Positions 1-7,538 of a stretch of 15,598 nt of DNA are shown here, piece by piece. The DNA is taken from the NCBI GenBank assembly GCA_900313125.1, contig OMPZ01000004.1, forward strand, positions 1-15,598, given 5' to 3'. Origin of the DNA: an uncultured Eubacteriales bacterium. Lineage in GTDB: Bacteria > Bacillota > Clostridia > Oscillospirales > Acutalibacteraceae. A program made the position numbers and the translations under genes. The notes under the pieces were generated by a model. The model was not told the DNA's origin, did not search any database, and saw only the letters and a program-made list of their open reading frames with translations. Numbering within the stretch: position 1 is the stretch's first letter; each line of letters starts with the position of its first letter.

Positions 1-33
1 GCGTTCTACTAATTTTCATATACCTTCCAAACT

Positions 34-61
34 GGGCAGAAGTATTCATTTACTTCTGCCC
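34..61 (+). terminator. Perfect hairpin upstream of hemW, possible terminator of the preceding gene
   Basis: An 11-bp perfect stem (GGGCAGAAGTA at 34-44 and its complement at 51-61) closes a 6-nt loop. It is followed by GTCCCC and then TTTT at 68-71, so the T-tract is short and displaced. It most likely ends the gene to the left of the window; it could also be a hairpin in the hemW leader. A short CCCC/GGGG inverted repeat (64-67 and 75-78) follows. I see no convincing promoter between this hairpin and hemW. Confidence 0.45.
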
Positions 62-121
62 GTCCCCTTTTATCGGGGTCCAATACGGTTAGGCACCATA
101 TTTTCAAAACAGGTAATTATA

Positions 122-1213
122 ATGAAAAACATAGGTCTGTACATTCACGTTCCGTTTTGCAGCGGCAAATGCCCGTACTGCGATTTCTACTCGGTAGCGG
201 CTAAGGAACGCGAACTTGACAAATACACAGCTTTTCTCGAAAAAAAGCTGCGTTCATACGAAGGTAAGTATCACGCCGATACCGTTTATCTCGGAGGCGG
301 CACGCCGAGCCTGCTCGGTACACAGCGGCTTGTCCGCATTCTCGACGCGGCGCGTTCTTCATTCGGCTGCGCTGACGAAACGACGATCGAGGTAAATCCG
401 CGCTCGGCGATGCGACTTGATTTTGCGGCTTTGAGAGAGCACGGGCTCAACAGAGTTTCAATGGGTCTGCAATCGTCGAGCAGCAGCGAGCTTGCTTTGC
501 TCGGGCGCCGTCATACGGCAGACGACGCCGCAAGCGCAGTCTCAAAAATGCGCCGCGAGGGTATCGGTAACATCTCGCTCGATCTGATGCTCGGCATTTC
601 CGGGCAGACTAAAAACAGCCTATGCCGAAGCATCGATTTTTGCGCCGAGCTCGGTGCGGAGCATATTTCGGCTTATATGCTGAAGATAGAGGAGGGCACG
701 CCGTACTTTGAGTGTCGGGAAAGCCTTTCGCTGCCCGATGAGGATGCGGTCTGCGACCTGTACGAGCTGGCGGTGCAGCGGCTTTATGAGCGCGGCTACG
801 CTCAGTATGAGATCTCCAATTTCAGCAAGCCCGGCAGGGAAAGCCGCCACAATCTCAAATACTGGCGGTGTGAGGAATACCTCGGTCTCGGTCCTGCGGC
901 GCACTCTTTCATTGACGGCAAACGGTTTTATTTCGGACGTTCCGTTGACGATTTTTACGCCGATAAGCTGATCTGTGACGGCGAGGGCGGCGGCGAGGAG
1001 GAATACATCGCGCTTGCGATGCGCCTTTGCGAGGGCTTGAGCTTTGACCGTTTCAAAGCGCGCTTTGGCAAGCCCTGCGATTCGTCCATTGTCAAAAACG
1101 CTGACAAGCTTAAAAACACCGGGCTTATAAACATCGGCGAAAGCGGCATATCTCTCACGACAAAAGGCTTTCTCTGTTCAAACGCCGTTATCGCCGCGCT
1201 TCTCTACGATTAG
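122..1213 (+). CDS. hemW: Radical SAM heme chaperone HemW (coproporphyrinogen oxidase-like)
   Basis: A 363-residue cytosolic radical SAM protein. The CxxxCxxC cluster motif is C13, C17 and C20 in a CSGKCPYC context, followed by GGGTP at 58-62, which helps bind S-adenosylmethionine. HNLKYW at 243-248 is the HNxxYW motif that marks HemW rather than true oxygen-independent coproporphyrinogen III oxidase (HemN). HemW proteins are known to bind heme and deliver it to apo-proteins; older annotations calling them HemN are usually wrong. Length fits the family (about 370-380 residues). The ATG at 122 has only a weak AGGT site upstream. No heme biosynthesis gene lies nearby. The usual GVQSF after the fourth beta strand reads GLQSS (115-119), a mild variation. 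It appears to be a single-gene unit, since 520 bp separate it from thrC. Confidence 0.93.
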   Translation: MKNIGLYIHVPFCSGKCPYCDFYSVAAKERELDKYTAFLEKKLRSYEGKYHADTVYLGGGTPSLLGTQRLVRILDAARSSFGCADETTIEVNPRSAMRLDFAALREHGLNRVSMGLQSSSSSELALLGRRHTADDAASAVSKMRREGIGNISLDLMLGISGQTKNSLCRSIDFCAELGAEHISAYMLKIEEGTPYFECRESLSLPDEDAVCDLYELAVQRLYERGYAQYEISNFSKPGRESRHNLKYWRCEEYLGLGPAAHSFIDGKRFYFGRSVDDFYADKLICDGEGGGEEEYIALAMRLCEGLSFDRFKARFGKPCDSSIVKNADKLKNTGLINIGESGISLTTKGFLCSNAVIAALLYD

Positions 1214-1350
1214 TGTCCATGCGGATAGACGCAAGTACGCGTCGTAAGTTGTTCAAGGTACTGCTCCTGTTGCGCGCGGGTCGGCAGAAGTAACGTATTG
1301 GAATTATCCTTCGAGCTTTATTTGTAAATGTAGATCAGTCCGCTTTTTGA

Positions 1351-1433
1351 ACAAAGTAGGCGTGTCGGACACGCCGAGCCGCGCGGCGATGAAGTATCGC
1401 CCTACTCAAACTACAACCGCGTAATTGCCCGCC
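1351..1433. repeat. Palindromic intergenic repeat, copy A
   Basis: About 83 bp running from ACAAAGTAGGCG to TTGCCCGCC. It contains GGCGTGTC-G-GACACGCC at 1359-1375 and a second hairpin, GGCGAT at 1385-1390 with ATCGCC at 1396-1401. The outer arms AGTAGG (1355-1360) and CCTACT (1401-1406) are also complementary, so the whole unit can fold as a branched palindrome. Copy B lies about 170 bp downstream in the same orientation. This looks like a REP-like dispersed element of the kind seen in clostridial intergenic regions; its family is not identified. Confidence 0.7.
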
Positions 1434-1522
1434 AGCACTTGCCGACCCCGTTAGCGTAAAATTATAGTGGGCAGCGAAAGTATCGAGTAAACCACAATAG
1501 AACACCGAGACTTCCGTATTAG

Positions 1523-1604
1523 ACAAAGTAGGCGCGCCGGGTGCGCCGAGCCGCGCGGGACGAGAGTTGTGCCTTAAACAAACCACAACCGCGTAATCGC
1601 CCGC
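1523..1604. repeat. Palindromic intergenic repeat, copy B (diverged)
   Basis: It matches copy A at the left end (ACAAAGTAGGCG...), at the CGCCGAGCCGCGCGG core, and at the right end (ACAACCGCGTAAT/C followed by GCCCGC). The first hairpin is kept with different bases: GGCGCGCC pairs with GGTGCGCC through one wobble, where copy A has GGCGTGTC/GACACGCC. The second hairpin of copy A is lost here (1560-1578 does not pair in the same way). Retained pairing despite base change suggests that the fold, not the exact sequence, was maintained. Confidence 0.65.
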
Positions 1605-1628
1605 GGGCGCCCGCCCGCCTGGGCGGCA

Positions 1629-1657
1629 TTGACAAATCGCTGTAGATAGTGTAAAAT
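1629..1657 (+). promoter_or_regulatory. Sigma-A-type promoter of thrC
   Basis: TTGACA at 1629-1634 is a perfect -35 box. A spacer of exactly 17 nt leads to TAAAAT at 1652-1657. Transcription would start near 1664 and leave a leader of about 70 nt. The leader shows no T-box or other riboswitch motif that I recognise. Confidence 0.8.
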
Positions 1658-1733
1658 ACATTATGTGTGATCATGCAGACTGAGCGCGGCGGCGTGATAT
1701 CTGCGAAATACCAACTGAAAGGGTTGTTGAAAT

Positions 1734-3239
1734 ATGAGATATAACAGCACTACGGATAAGAGCATAGTCGTTACTGCGTCGCAGGCTATCGCGCAGGGAA
1801 TCTCGACAGACGGCGGTCTTTTTGTTCCTATGGAGATCCCGCAGTACAGCATGAGCGATATCGACGCTCTTACAAAGCTTGATTACAGAGGAAGAGCAAA
1901 GAAGATACTCGCAGATTACCTCGATGATTTTACTGCCGAGGAGATCGACGAGTGCGTTGAAAAGGCATATACAAAGGAAAAGTTCGGCTCCGACGATCCG
2001 GCTCCGCTTTCGTATCAGAAATTCGGCGATGTAGATATGAATATCCTCGAGCTGTGGCACGGCCCTACGTCCGCGTTCAAGGATATGGCTTTGCAGATCC
2101 TTCCGCATCTGCTCACAAAGTCGCTCAAGAAAACGACCGATAAGGAGGCTGTTATCCTCGTTGCTACCTCCGGCGATACGGGCAAGGCTGCTCTCGAAGG
2201 CTTCAGAGATGTAGACGGCACGAAGATCATGGTGTTCTATCCCGTTGACGGCGTAAGCCCGATGCAGAAGCGTCAGATGACGACTCAGGAGGGTGAGAAC
2301 GTTGCGGTCTGCGCTATCAAGGGCAACTTCGACGACGCTCAGACAGGCGTTAAGCGTATCTTCACCGACCCCGCGCTCGTTAAAACGCTCAATGACAACG
2401 GCTATCTCTTCTCAAGCGCGAACTCGATCAACTGGGGCAGACTTCTCCCGCAGATAGTTTACTACTTCTCGGCTTACTCCGAAATGGTAAACGACGGCAA
2501 GATCAAGCTCGGCGACAAGATCAACGTTGCCGTTCCGACAGGCAACTTCGGCAATATCCTCGCGTCGTACTACGCGTACAGAATGGGTCTGCCGATAAAT
2601 AAGTTTATCTGCGCGTCGAACTCGAACAACGTGCTCACAGACTTTATCGCAACGGGAACATACGACAAGAACCGCAGCTTCTACGCTACGATCTCTCCGT
2701 CGATGGATATCCTCGTTTCCTCGAACCTCGAGCGTTTCCTCTATCACATGACAGACGGCAGCGACGCTCAGGTCAAGGAGTGGATGACAGCTCTCAAAAC
2801 GACGGGCGCGTACAGCGTTGACGACGCTACAAAGGCGAAGATCACCGATATCTTCACGGGCGGCTTCTGCGACGACGAGAAAACTCAGCAGATCATCGGC
2901 GAGTTCTTCAACAAGTACGGCTATCTCTGCGACACTCACACGGCGGTCGCAGTCAGCGTTTATAAAGATTACGTCGAGAAAACGGGCGACAAGACCCCGA
3001 CTGTTATCGACTCGACGGCAAGCCCGTACAAGTTCAGCAAGGCTGTTCTTGAGGCTGTTGCAGACGGCGAGACTCTCCCCGACGACGAGTTTGCGATGGT
3101 AGACCTTCTCAGCGAGAAGACCTCCACACAGGTGCCCGCACCGCTTGCGGCTCTCAAGAGCAAGGAGACCCGCTTTACGAACGTCTGCGCGAAGGAAGAT
3201 ATGGCGGACTTCGTACTCGGTACTCTGGGAGTAAAATAA
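1734..3239 (+). CDS. thrC: Threonine synthase
   Basis: A 501-residue cytosolic PLP enzyme that converts O-phospho-L-homoserine to L-threonine, the last step of threonine synthesis. The N-terminus (MRYNSTTD...) and the early GGLFVP segment (27-32) are typical. The PLP lysine is K116, in HGPTSAFKDMALQ (109-121). ATSGDTGKAA is the phosphate-binding region, and VPTGNFGN follows further on. At about 500 residues it belongs to the long class, as in many Firmicutes, rather than the compact Bacillus type of about 350. GAAAGGG at 1717-1723 precedes the ATG by 10 nt. The last base of its TAA is the first base of the next gene's ATG, so the two are probably translated in a coupled way. No other threonine pathway gene is in the window. 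Confidence 0.95.
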   Translation: MRYNSTTDKSIVVTASQAIAQGISTDGGLFVPMEIPQYSMSDIDALTKLDYRGRAKKILADYLDDFTAEEIDECVEKAYTKEKFGSDDPAPLSYQKFGDVDMNILELWHGPTSAFKDMALQILPHLLTKSLKKTTDKEAVILVATSGDTGKAALEGFRDVDGTKIMVFYPVDGVSPMQKRQMTTQEGENVAVCAIKGNFDDAQTGVKRIFTDPALVKTLNDNGYLFSSANSINWGRLLPQIVYYFSAYSEMVNDGKIKLGDKINVAVPTGNFGNILASYYAYRMGLPINKFICASNSNNVLTDFIATGTYDKNRSFYATISPSMDILVSSNLERFLYHMTDGSDAQVKEWMTALKTTGAYSVDDATKAKITDIFTGGFCDDEKTQQIIGEFFNKYGYLCDTHTAVAVSVYKDYVEKTGDKTPTVIDSTASPYKFSKAVLEAVADGETLPDDEFAMVDLLSEKTSTQVPAPLAALKSKETRFTNVCAKEDMADFVLGTLGVK

Positions 3240-3955
3240 TGTCACTCTACGTTTTGGGCGACCTTCACCTGTCGTTCGGCACGGACAAGCCTATGGATAT
3301 CTTCGGCGGTTGGAGCAATTATGTTGAAAAGCTCGAAGGAAACTGGAGAAGCATGATAAACGACGGCGACACTATCCTGCTCGCGGGCGACATCTCGTGG
3401 GGCATGGATCTTGACGAGTCGCTGAGTGACTTCCGCTTTATCGACGAATTGCCCGGGAAGAAGATAATCATGAAGGGCAACCACGACTATTGGTGGGAAA
3501 CAAAAACGAAAATGGATAGGTTCTTAGCCGAGCATGGCATAAGCACGATCTCTTTCCTATATAATAATGCGTACAGGGTGGGCGATATCTCCGTCTGCGG
3601 AACGCGCGGCTGGTTTTACGACGCTCACGGCGACCACGACGAAAAGGTGATAGCAAGAGAAGCCGGACGGCTGAAAATGTCGTATGCGGCGGCAAAAAAG
3701 CTCGGCGGCGAGGTCATAGCCTTTCTGCACTACCCTCCCGTGTTTGCCGGGAGAGAGTGCCCGGAGATGATGAACGCTCTGCTTGAGTGCGGCGTGAAAC
3801 GCTGCTATTACGGTCATCTGCACGGCAGGAGAAATCACGAGCTTGCGACGACGGGACCGTACAAGGGCATCGATTTTAGTCTGATCGCGGCGGATCATAC
3901 GCATTTTAAGCCTATTCCCGTGTCGAACAGCGATAATTTTACAGAAAATTCATAA
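3239..3955 (+). CDS. Calcineurin-like metallophosphoesterase, substrate unknown
   Basis: A 238-residue protein with the complete two-metal signature: GDLH (D8, H10), GD at 50-51 (D51), GNHD (N81-D83), HYPP with H164, and GHLHG with H193 and H195. It resembles the predicted phosphohydrolase group COG1768, which is widespread in Firmicutes and not functionally defined. No signal peptide or membrane segment is present, so it should be cytosolic. ATG overlaps the thrC stop by one base (TAATG), with GGGAG inside the end of thrC as ribosome site; this implies co-transcription and coupling with thrC. Candidates for the substrate are a nucleotide or phosphoprotein, but the sequence does not decide. 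Function as a metal-dependent phosphoesterase is sure; the pathway is not. Confidence 0.88.
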   Translation: MSLYVLGDLHLSFGTDKPMDIFGGWSNYVEKLEGNWRSMINDGDTILLAGDISWGMDLDESLSDFRFIDELPGKKIIMKGNHDYWWETKTKMDRFLAEHGISTISFLYNNAYRVGDISVCGTRGWFYDAHGDHDEKVIAREAGRLKMSYAAAKKLGGEVIAFLHYPPVFAGRECPEMMNALLECGVKRCYYGHLHGRRNHELATTGPYKGIDFSLIAADHTHFKPIPVSNSDNFTENS

Positions 3956-3961
3956 AAAATG

Positions 3962-3990
3962 TAGATTTATTCTTACTTTTATGATATACT
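3962..3990 (+). promoter_or_regulatory. Extended -10 promoter for tig
   Basis: TATACT at 3985-3990 is preceded by TG one base upstream (TGATATACT), giving a good extended -10. The -35 position at 17 nt spacing is TAGATT (3962-3967), a weak match. It lies in the 133-bp gap after the phosphoesterase gene and would give a leader of about 90 nt. Confidence 0.65.
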
Positions 3991-4025
3991 TATCAAGTTA
4001 ATCGAATTTTATTCGCGGTGTGGGC

Positions 4026-4077
4026 TCGGCCTATGCCGAAAGCCGACTCCGCTTTTGTCGGTATACCACTCAGGAGG
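4026..4077 (+). promoter_or_regulatory. Structured tig leader with strong ribosome-binding site
   Basis: Two small hairpins occur in a row: TCGGC (4026-4030) with GCCGA (4035-4039), and CCGAC (4043-4047) with GTCGG (4057-4061). A GGTATACC palindrome (4060-4067) overlaps the second. AGGAGG at 4072-4077 then sits 11 nt before ATG 4089. The Shine-Dalgarno fixes the start at 4089 although the frame is open back to a GTG at 4020. Confidence 0.55.
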
Positions 4078-4088
4078 AAGAAAAAACA

Positions 4089-5372
4089 ATGAATCTAAAG
4101 AACGTTAACAAGGTTGAAACAAACAAAGTCGAGCTCGAGATCGAGGTAGACGGCGCTACATTCAAAAACGCTATCAACAAGGTTTACAGACAGCAGGTCA
4201 AGAACATCAATATCCCCGGCTTCAGAAAGGGCAAGGCTCCCCGTGCCATTGTTGAGAAGATGTACGGCAAAGAAGTGTTTTATGAGGACGCTATGAGAGA
4301 GGTATATCCTCAGGCTGTACAGGACGCTGCAGACGAAGCTAAGCTGCGCACGGTACCCGATAAGGTAGATCTCGACGTTGTTGAGGTATCTGAGGACGGC
4401 TTCACCTTCAAGGTAAAGCTCACCACATATCCCGAGGTAACGATCGACGGCTACAAGGGCATCGAGGTAGAGGCTGTTTCCGACGAGGTAACAGACGAGA
4501 AGATCGAGGAGCAGATCACAAACGCACGCAGAAGAGCAGGCCGCACAGAGACAGTTACAGACAGAGCTGTTGAGAACGGCGACACGGCTGTTATCGACTT
4601 TGAGGGCTTTAAGGACGGCGAACCCTTTGAGGGCGGCAAGGGCGAGATGTACAACCTCGCTATCGGCAGCGGCAGCTTTATCCCCGGCTTTGAGGATCAG
4701 ATCATCGGTCACAGCACGGGCGACGAGTTCTCCGTAAACGTTACCTTCCCCGAGGAGTATCAGGTACCCGAGCTTGCAGGTCAGCCGGCAGAGTTCAAGG
4801 TAAAGCTCCACGAGATCAAGGCCCGCATTCTCCCCGAGCTTGACGACGAGTTCGTTAAGGATGTAAGCACCGACAGCGAAACAGTCGAGCAGTACAGAGA
4901 AGAGATCAAAAACAACCTCGCAGAGGATCTCAAGAAGGCAAGAGAGACAGACATCTCCAACAAGTGCGCAGACGCTCTTGCAGAGAAGGTCGAGGGTGAG
5001 ATCCCGCAGGCAATGTACGACAACCGTGTTACCGACATGATGAAGGAGATGGAGATGCGTCTGCGTCAGCAGGGTCTCGACCTGAACCTTTATATGCAGT
5101 ACACAGGCATGACGGAGGATACGCTCCGCGAGCAGTATGCGGAAGAAGCAGAGAAGCAGGTAAAGGTAAGACTTGCACTCGAGAAGATCGCAGAGCTTGA
5201 GAACATCACAGCTACAGACGAGGAGCTTGCAGAGGAGTTCCAGAAGCTCGCAGATATGTATAAGCTCGACGTTGAGAAGGTAAAGGAGCTCGTTCCCGAG
5301 GAGGATATCAAGAAGGATATCTCCGTAGACAAGGCTATGAAGCTCGTTAAGGAAAACGCAAACATTAAGTAA
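4089..5372 (+). CDS. tig: Trigger factor, ribosome-bound chaperone and peptidyl-prolyl isomerase
   Basis: A 427-residue cytosolic chaperone that docks at the ribosome exit tunnel and shields nascent chains. The N-terminal ribosome-binding domain carries the signature GFRKGKAP at 44-51. A central FKBP-type isomerase domain follows (about 150-240, including GDTAVIDFEG and IPGFEDQIIG), then a long helical SurA-like C-terminal domain rich in Glu and Lys. Length matches the family (about 430). Two in-frame TAA codons stand in tandem (5370-5375). Alanine is nearly always GCT or GCA and very seldom GCG, unlike hemW or lon; this bias is expected of a highly expressed gene. It heads the tig-clpP-clpX-lon-engB run, a conserved association of folding and degradation genes in Firmicutes. 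Confidence 0.97.
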   Translation: MNLKNVNKVETNKVELEIEVDGATFKNAINKVYRQQVKNINIPGFRKGKAPRAIVEKMYGKEVFYEDAMREVYPQAVQDAADEAKLRTVPDKVDLDVVEVSEDGFTFKVKLTTYPEVTIDGYKGIEVEAVSDEVTDEKIEEQITNARRRAGRTETVTDRAVENGDTAVIDFEGFKDGEPFEGGKGEMYNLAIGSGSFIPGFEDQIIGHSTGDEFSVNVTFPEEYQVPELAGQPAEFKVKLHEIKARILPELDDEFVKDVSTDSETVEQYREEIKNNLAEDLKKARETDISNKCADALAEKVEGEIPQAMYDNRVTDMMKEMEMRLRQQGLDLNLYMQYTGMTEDTLREQYAEEAEKQVKVRLALEKIAELENITATDEELAEEFQKLADMYKLDVEKVKELVPEEDIKKDISVDKAMKLVKENANIK

Positions 5373-5376
5373 TAAG

Positions 5377-5431
5377 GCTGTTTGAAAAACAAACAGCAGG
5401 ATTGGGGACTGCCGGAAATTTTTTTCGGCAG
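5377..5431 (+). other. Two strong hairpins between tig and clpP
   Basis: Hairpin 1 has GCTGTTTG at 5377-5384, an AAAAA loop and CAAACAGC at 5390-5397, a perfect 8-bp stem. Hairpin 2 has CTGCCGGAAA at 5409-5418, a TTT loop and TTTTCGGCAG at 5422-5431, a 10-bp stem with one wobble pair. Neither is followed by a run of T, because the T residues of hairpin 2 lie in its own stem. They may limit read-through from tig or set mRNA processing and stability; calling them a classical terminator would go too far. Confidence 0.6.
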
Positions 5432-5453
5432 CCCGTGTATACTTTATAGGGGA

Positions 5454-5482
5454 TTGTCCCAAACTCATATCGGCGCGATAAT
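5454..5482 (+). promoter_or_regulatory. Candidate promoter of clpP
   Basis: TTGTCC at 5454-5459, a 17-nt spacer and GATAAT at 5477-5482 match the sigma-A consensus at 4 and 5 of 6 positions. The start would be near 5489, leaving a leader of under 30 nt. I found neither a CtsR heptamer repeat (GGTCAAA type) nor a CIRCE element here, so heat-shock control of that kind is not visible. Confidence 0.5.
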
Positions 5483-5515
5483 TGCACGATAAATAATTGA
5501 AAGGATATGATAATT

Positions 5516-6097
5516 ATGGCATTGGTACCTTATGTAGTAGAACAGACCAGCCGCGGAGAGCGTTCATACGATATTTACTCACGGCTTTTGAACGACAGGA
5601 TCGTTATGCTGACCGACGAGGTCAACGACGCGAGCGCGAGCGTAGTAGTCGCTCAGCTCCTTTACCTTGAGGGTCAGGATCCCGACAAGGACATCAGTCT
5701 CTACATCAACAGCCCCGGCGGCAGCGTTACGGCAGGTATGTCTATTTTTGACACGATGCAGTACATCAAGTGCGACGTATCCACTATATGCATGGGTATG
5801 GCGGCGTCTATGGGCGCGTTCCTGCTTGCGGCAGGCACAAAGGGCAAGCGCTTCTCGCTGCCGAACAGCGAGATCATGATCCACCAGCCGCTGGGCGGCG
5901 CAAAGGGTCAGGCAACGGAGATCGAGATCGCCGCAAAGCACATTTTGCAGACGAAGAAAAAGTTGAACACGATCCTCTCCGAGCGTACAGGTCAGCCGTA
6001 TGAAACGGTAGTAGCCGATACGGAGCGCGACAACTGGATGACAGCCGAGGAGGCTTTTAAATACGGTCTTATCGACAAGATCATCGAGCACAGATAA
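5516..6097 (+). CDS. clpP: ATP-dependent Clp protease proteolytic subunit
   Basis: A 193-residue serine peptidase that forms the double-heptamer chamber of ClpXP. The catalytic triad is S98 (GMAASMGAF), H123 (IMIHQPLGG) and D172 (DTERDNWM). The MALVPYVVEQTSRGERSYDI start is typical of the family, with propeptide processing after the first residues possible. An earlier in-frame ATG at 5507 is only one base from the end of GAAAGGA (5499-5505), so ATG 5516, ten bases downstream of it, is preferred. It is followed after 48 bp by clpX, encoding its unfoldase partner, which argues that the two proteins form one machine. Confidence 0.96.
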   Translation: MALVPYVVEQTSRGERSYDIYSRLLNDRIVMLTDEVNDASASVVVAQLLYLEGQDPDKDISLYINSPGGSVTAGMSIFDTMQYIKCDVSTICMGMAASMGAFLLAAGTKGKRFSLPNSEIMIHQPLGGAKGQATEIEIAAKHILQTKKKLNTILSERTGQPYETVVADTERDNWMTAEEAFKYGLIDKIIEHR

Positions 6098-6145
6098 TTT
6101 TGAATATTCCTGTGATAACCATTTAATTGAGGGAGCTAATTTTTA

Positions 6146-7447
6146 ATGCCGAGCAGAAATAACAATAACAAAAGAATAACCTGCTCGTTCTGCGGAAGAT
6201 CGCAGGACGAGGTCTCAAGAATGATCGCGGGCAACGATGTGTATATCTGCGACAACTGCGTTAATCTTTGCAGCTCGATACTTGAGGACGAAAAAAGCCT
6301 TACAGGTAAATTTGGCAAGGACAAAGGCAAGAGCAGCTCGCTCAAGCTCAACCTTATCAAACCGGAGGAAATGAAAAAGTACCTCGACGAGTACGTTGTG
6401 GGTCAGGACGAGGCGAAGAAAACGCTTTGCGTGGCGGTCTACAACCACTACAAGAGGATAATGTCAGCCGAGAACAGCGACAATATCGACAAGAGCAACG
6501 TTGTTTTGCTGGGACCTACAGGTGTGGGCAAGACGCTGCTTGCGTCTACGCTTGCGAAGGCTCTTGACGTTCCGTTCGCTATTGCCGACGCGACTACGCT
6601 CACAGAGGCGGGCTATGTCGGCGAGGACGTTGAAAACATTCTCCTGCGCCTTATCCAAGCTGCCGACAACGATATCAAAAAGGCTGAGCAGGGTATCATA
6701 TATATAGACGAAATCGACAAGATCGGCAGAAAGTCCGAGAATCCGTCCATCACGCGCGACGTAAGCGGCGAGGGCGTTCAGCAGGCTCTTCTGAAGATCG
6801 TCGAGGGTACGGTCGCGAATGTTCCGCCCCACGGAGGAAGAAAGCATCCGCAGTCGGAGTACCTCAAGATCAACACGAAGAACATTCTCTTCATTTGCGG
6901 CGGTGCGTTCGACGGACTTGAAAAGGTCATCGAAAAGAGAAAGGGCTCGTCCTCTCTCGGTTTTGGCGCAGATGTACACAGCAAGGAGGAATTCAGAAAG
7001 TCTGATTGGATGAGCGAGGTCGTTTCGCACGATCTTGTGAAGTTCGGTCTTATCCCCGAGCTGGTGGGCAGACTTCCCGTTATCGCGTCGCTTCACGCGC
7101 TCGACGAGGAATCGCTCGTATCTATACTCACAGAGCCGAAAAACTCGATCATCACGCAGTACAAAAAGCTGTTTGAAATGGATAAGATCAAGCTGCGCTT
7201 TACCGACGACGCGCTCAAGGCTATCGCTCAGAAGGCGATCAAGCAGGAGACGGGCGCGCGCGGACTTCGCGCGATACTTGAAGGCGTTCTCGGCGATCTG
7301 ATGTTTACGTCACCCTCAGATGATACGATCACGAAGATCACCATCAACGCGGACTGCGTAAACGGTCTGGACGTCGCCGATATCGAGCGCGACCTATCCC
7401 GACGTCTCAAAAAGCTTGACGATGACAAGAAAGACTCAGCGTCGTAA
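6146..7447 (+). CDS. clpX: ATP-dependent Clp protease ATP-binding subunit ClpX
   Basis: A 433-residue AAA+ unfoldase that recognises substrates and threads them into ClpP. The N-terminal zinc-binding domain has four cysteines, C13, C16, C35 and C38. Walker A is GPTGVGKT (123-130), the pore loop is GYVG (156-159), Walker B is IIYIDE (184-189), an RKH pore-2 loop lies at about 232, and sensor 2 is in GARGLRAILE. A LGFGAD segment stands where the ClpP-docking IGF loop is expected, with Leu replacing Ile. GAGGGAG at 6129-6135 precedes the ATG. Length and all motifs are normal; it is probably co-transcribed with clpP, since no convincing promoter lies between them. Confidence 0.97.
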   Translation: MPSRNNNNKRITCSFCGRSQDEVSRMIAGNDVYICDNCVNLCSSILEDEKSLTGKFGKDKGKSSSLKLNLIKPEEMKKYLDEYVVGQDEAKKTLCVAVYNHYKRIMSAENSDNIDKSNVVLLGPTGVGKTLLASTLAKALDVPFAIADATTLTEAGYVGEDVENILLRLIQAADNDIKKAEQGIIYIDEIDKIGRKSENPSITRDVSGEGVQQALLKIVEGTVANVPPHGGRKHPQSEYLKINTKNILFICGGAFDGLEKVIEKRKGSSSLGFGADVHSKEEFRKSDWMSEVVSHDLVKFGLIPELVGRLPVIASLHALDEESLVSILTEPKNSIITQYKKLFEMDKIKLRFTDDALKAIAQKAIKQETGARGLRAILEGVLGDLMFTSPSDDTITKITINADCVNGLDVADIERDLSRRLKKLDDDKKDSAS

Positions 7448-7463
7448 ATCAATTTAAAGGCAC

Positions 7464-7503
7464 ACGCCCTCCGAAGATACGTTCTTACGAAGGGCGTTGT
7501 TTG
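7464..7503 (+). terminator. Hairpin between clpX and lon, probable weak terminator
   Basis: ACGCCCT (7464-7470) pairs with AGGGCGT (7491-7497) around a 20-nt loop and is followed by TGTTTG. The T-tract is interrupted, so it may allow partial read-through into lon and act as an expression step. No strong lon promoter was seen in the 91-bp gap. Confidence 0.5.
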
Positions 7504-7538
7504 TACATTATAAATAGTAACAGAAAGGAGCGGATAAG

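Larger units (their letters stand above)
1214..1628. other. Gene-free stretch between hemW and the thrC promoter, repeat-rich
   Basis: No credible coding region was found here. It holds a small GACGC/GCGTC hairpin just after hemW (1228-1232 and 1239-1243, with no T-tract), two diverged palindromic repeats listed separately, and a GC-rich hairpin with CCGCCC at 1611-1616, loop GCCT, and GGGCGG at 1621-1626. The hairpin ends two bases before the thrC -35 box. The segment between the repeats (1434-1522) has no recognisable feature beyond a short AAACCACAA resembling the tail of the second repeat. A minus-strand reading frame at 1335-1661 is made of repeat sequence and looks non-coding. Confidence 0.6.

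Noticed and set aside
1280..1292. GGCAGAAGTAA resembling the arm of the hairpin at 34-61
   Set aside because: Only about 11 bases match, no second arm is present, and no larger repeat can be aligned.
1335..1661. 108-codon minus-strand open frame in the hemW-thrC gap
   Set aside because: It is built from the palindromic repeats and their GC-rich flanks; its translation resembles no protein family I know.
2412..3245. 277-codon minus-strand open frame opposite thrC
   Set aside because: Mirror of thrC codon use; no domain, and the + strand gene is complete.
4095..5468. 457-codon open frame on the minus strand opposite trigger factor
   Set aside because: It is Leu/Val/Cys-rich low-complexity translation produced by the codon bias of tig, with no known domain, and tig itself is certain.
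6098..6145. TTGAAT...TTTAAT as a possible clpX promoter
   Set aside because: The spacing is 16 nt and transcription would begin inside the ribosome site, so it would not give a translatable leader.
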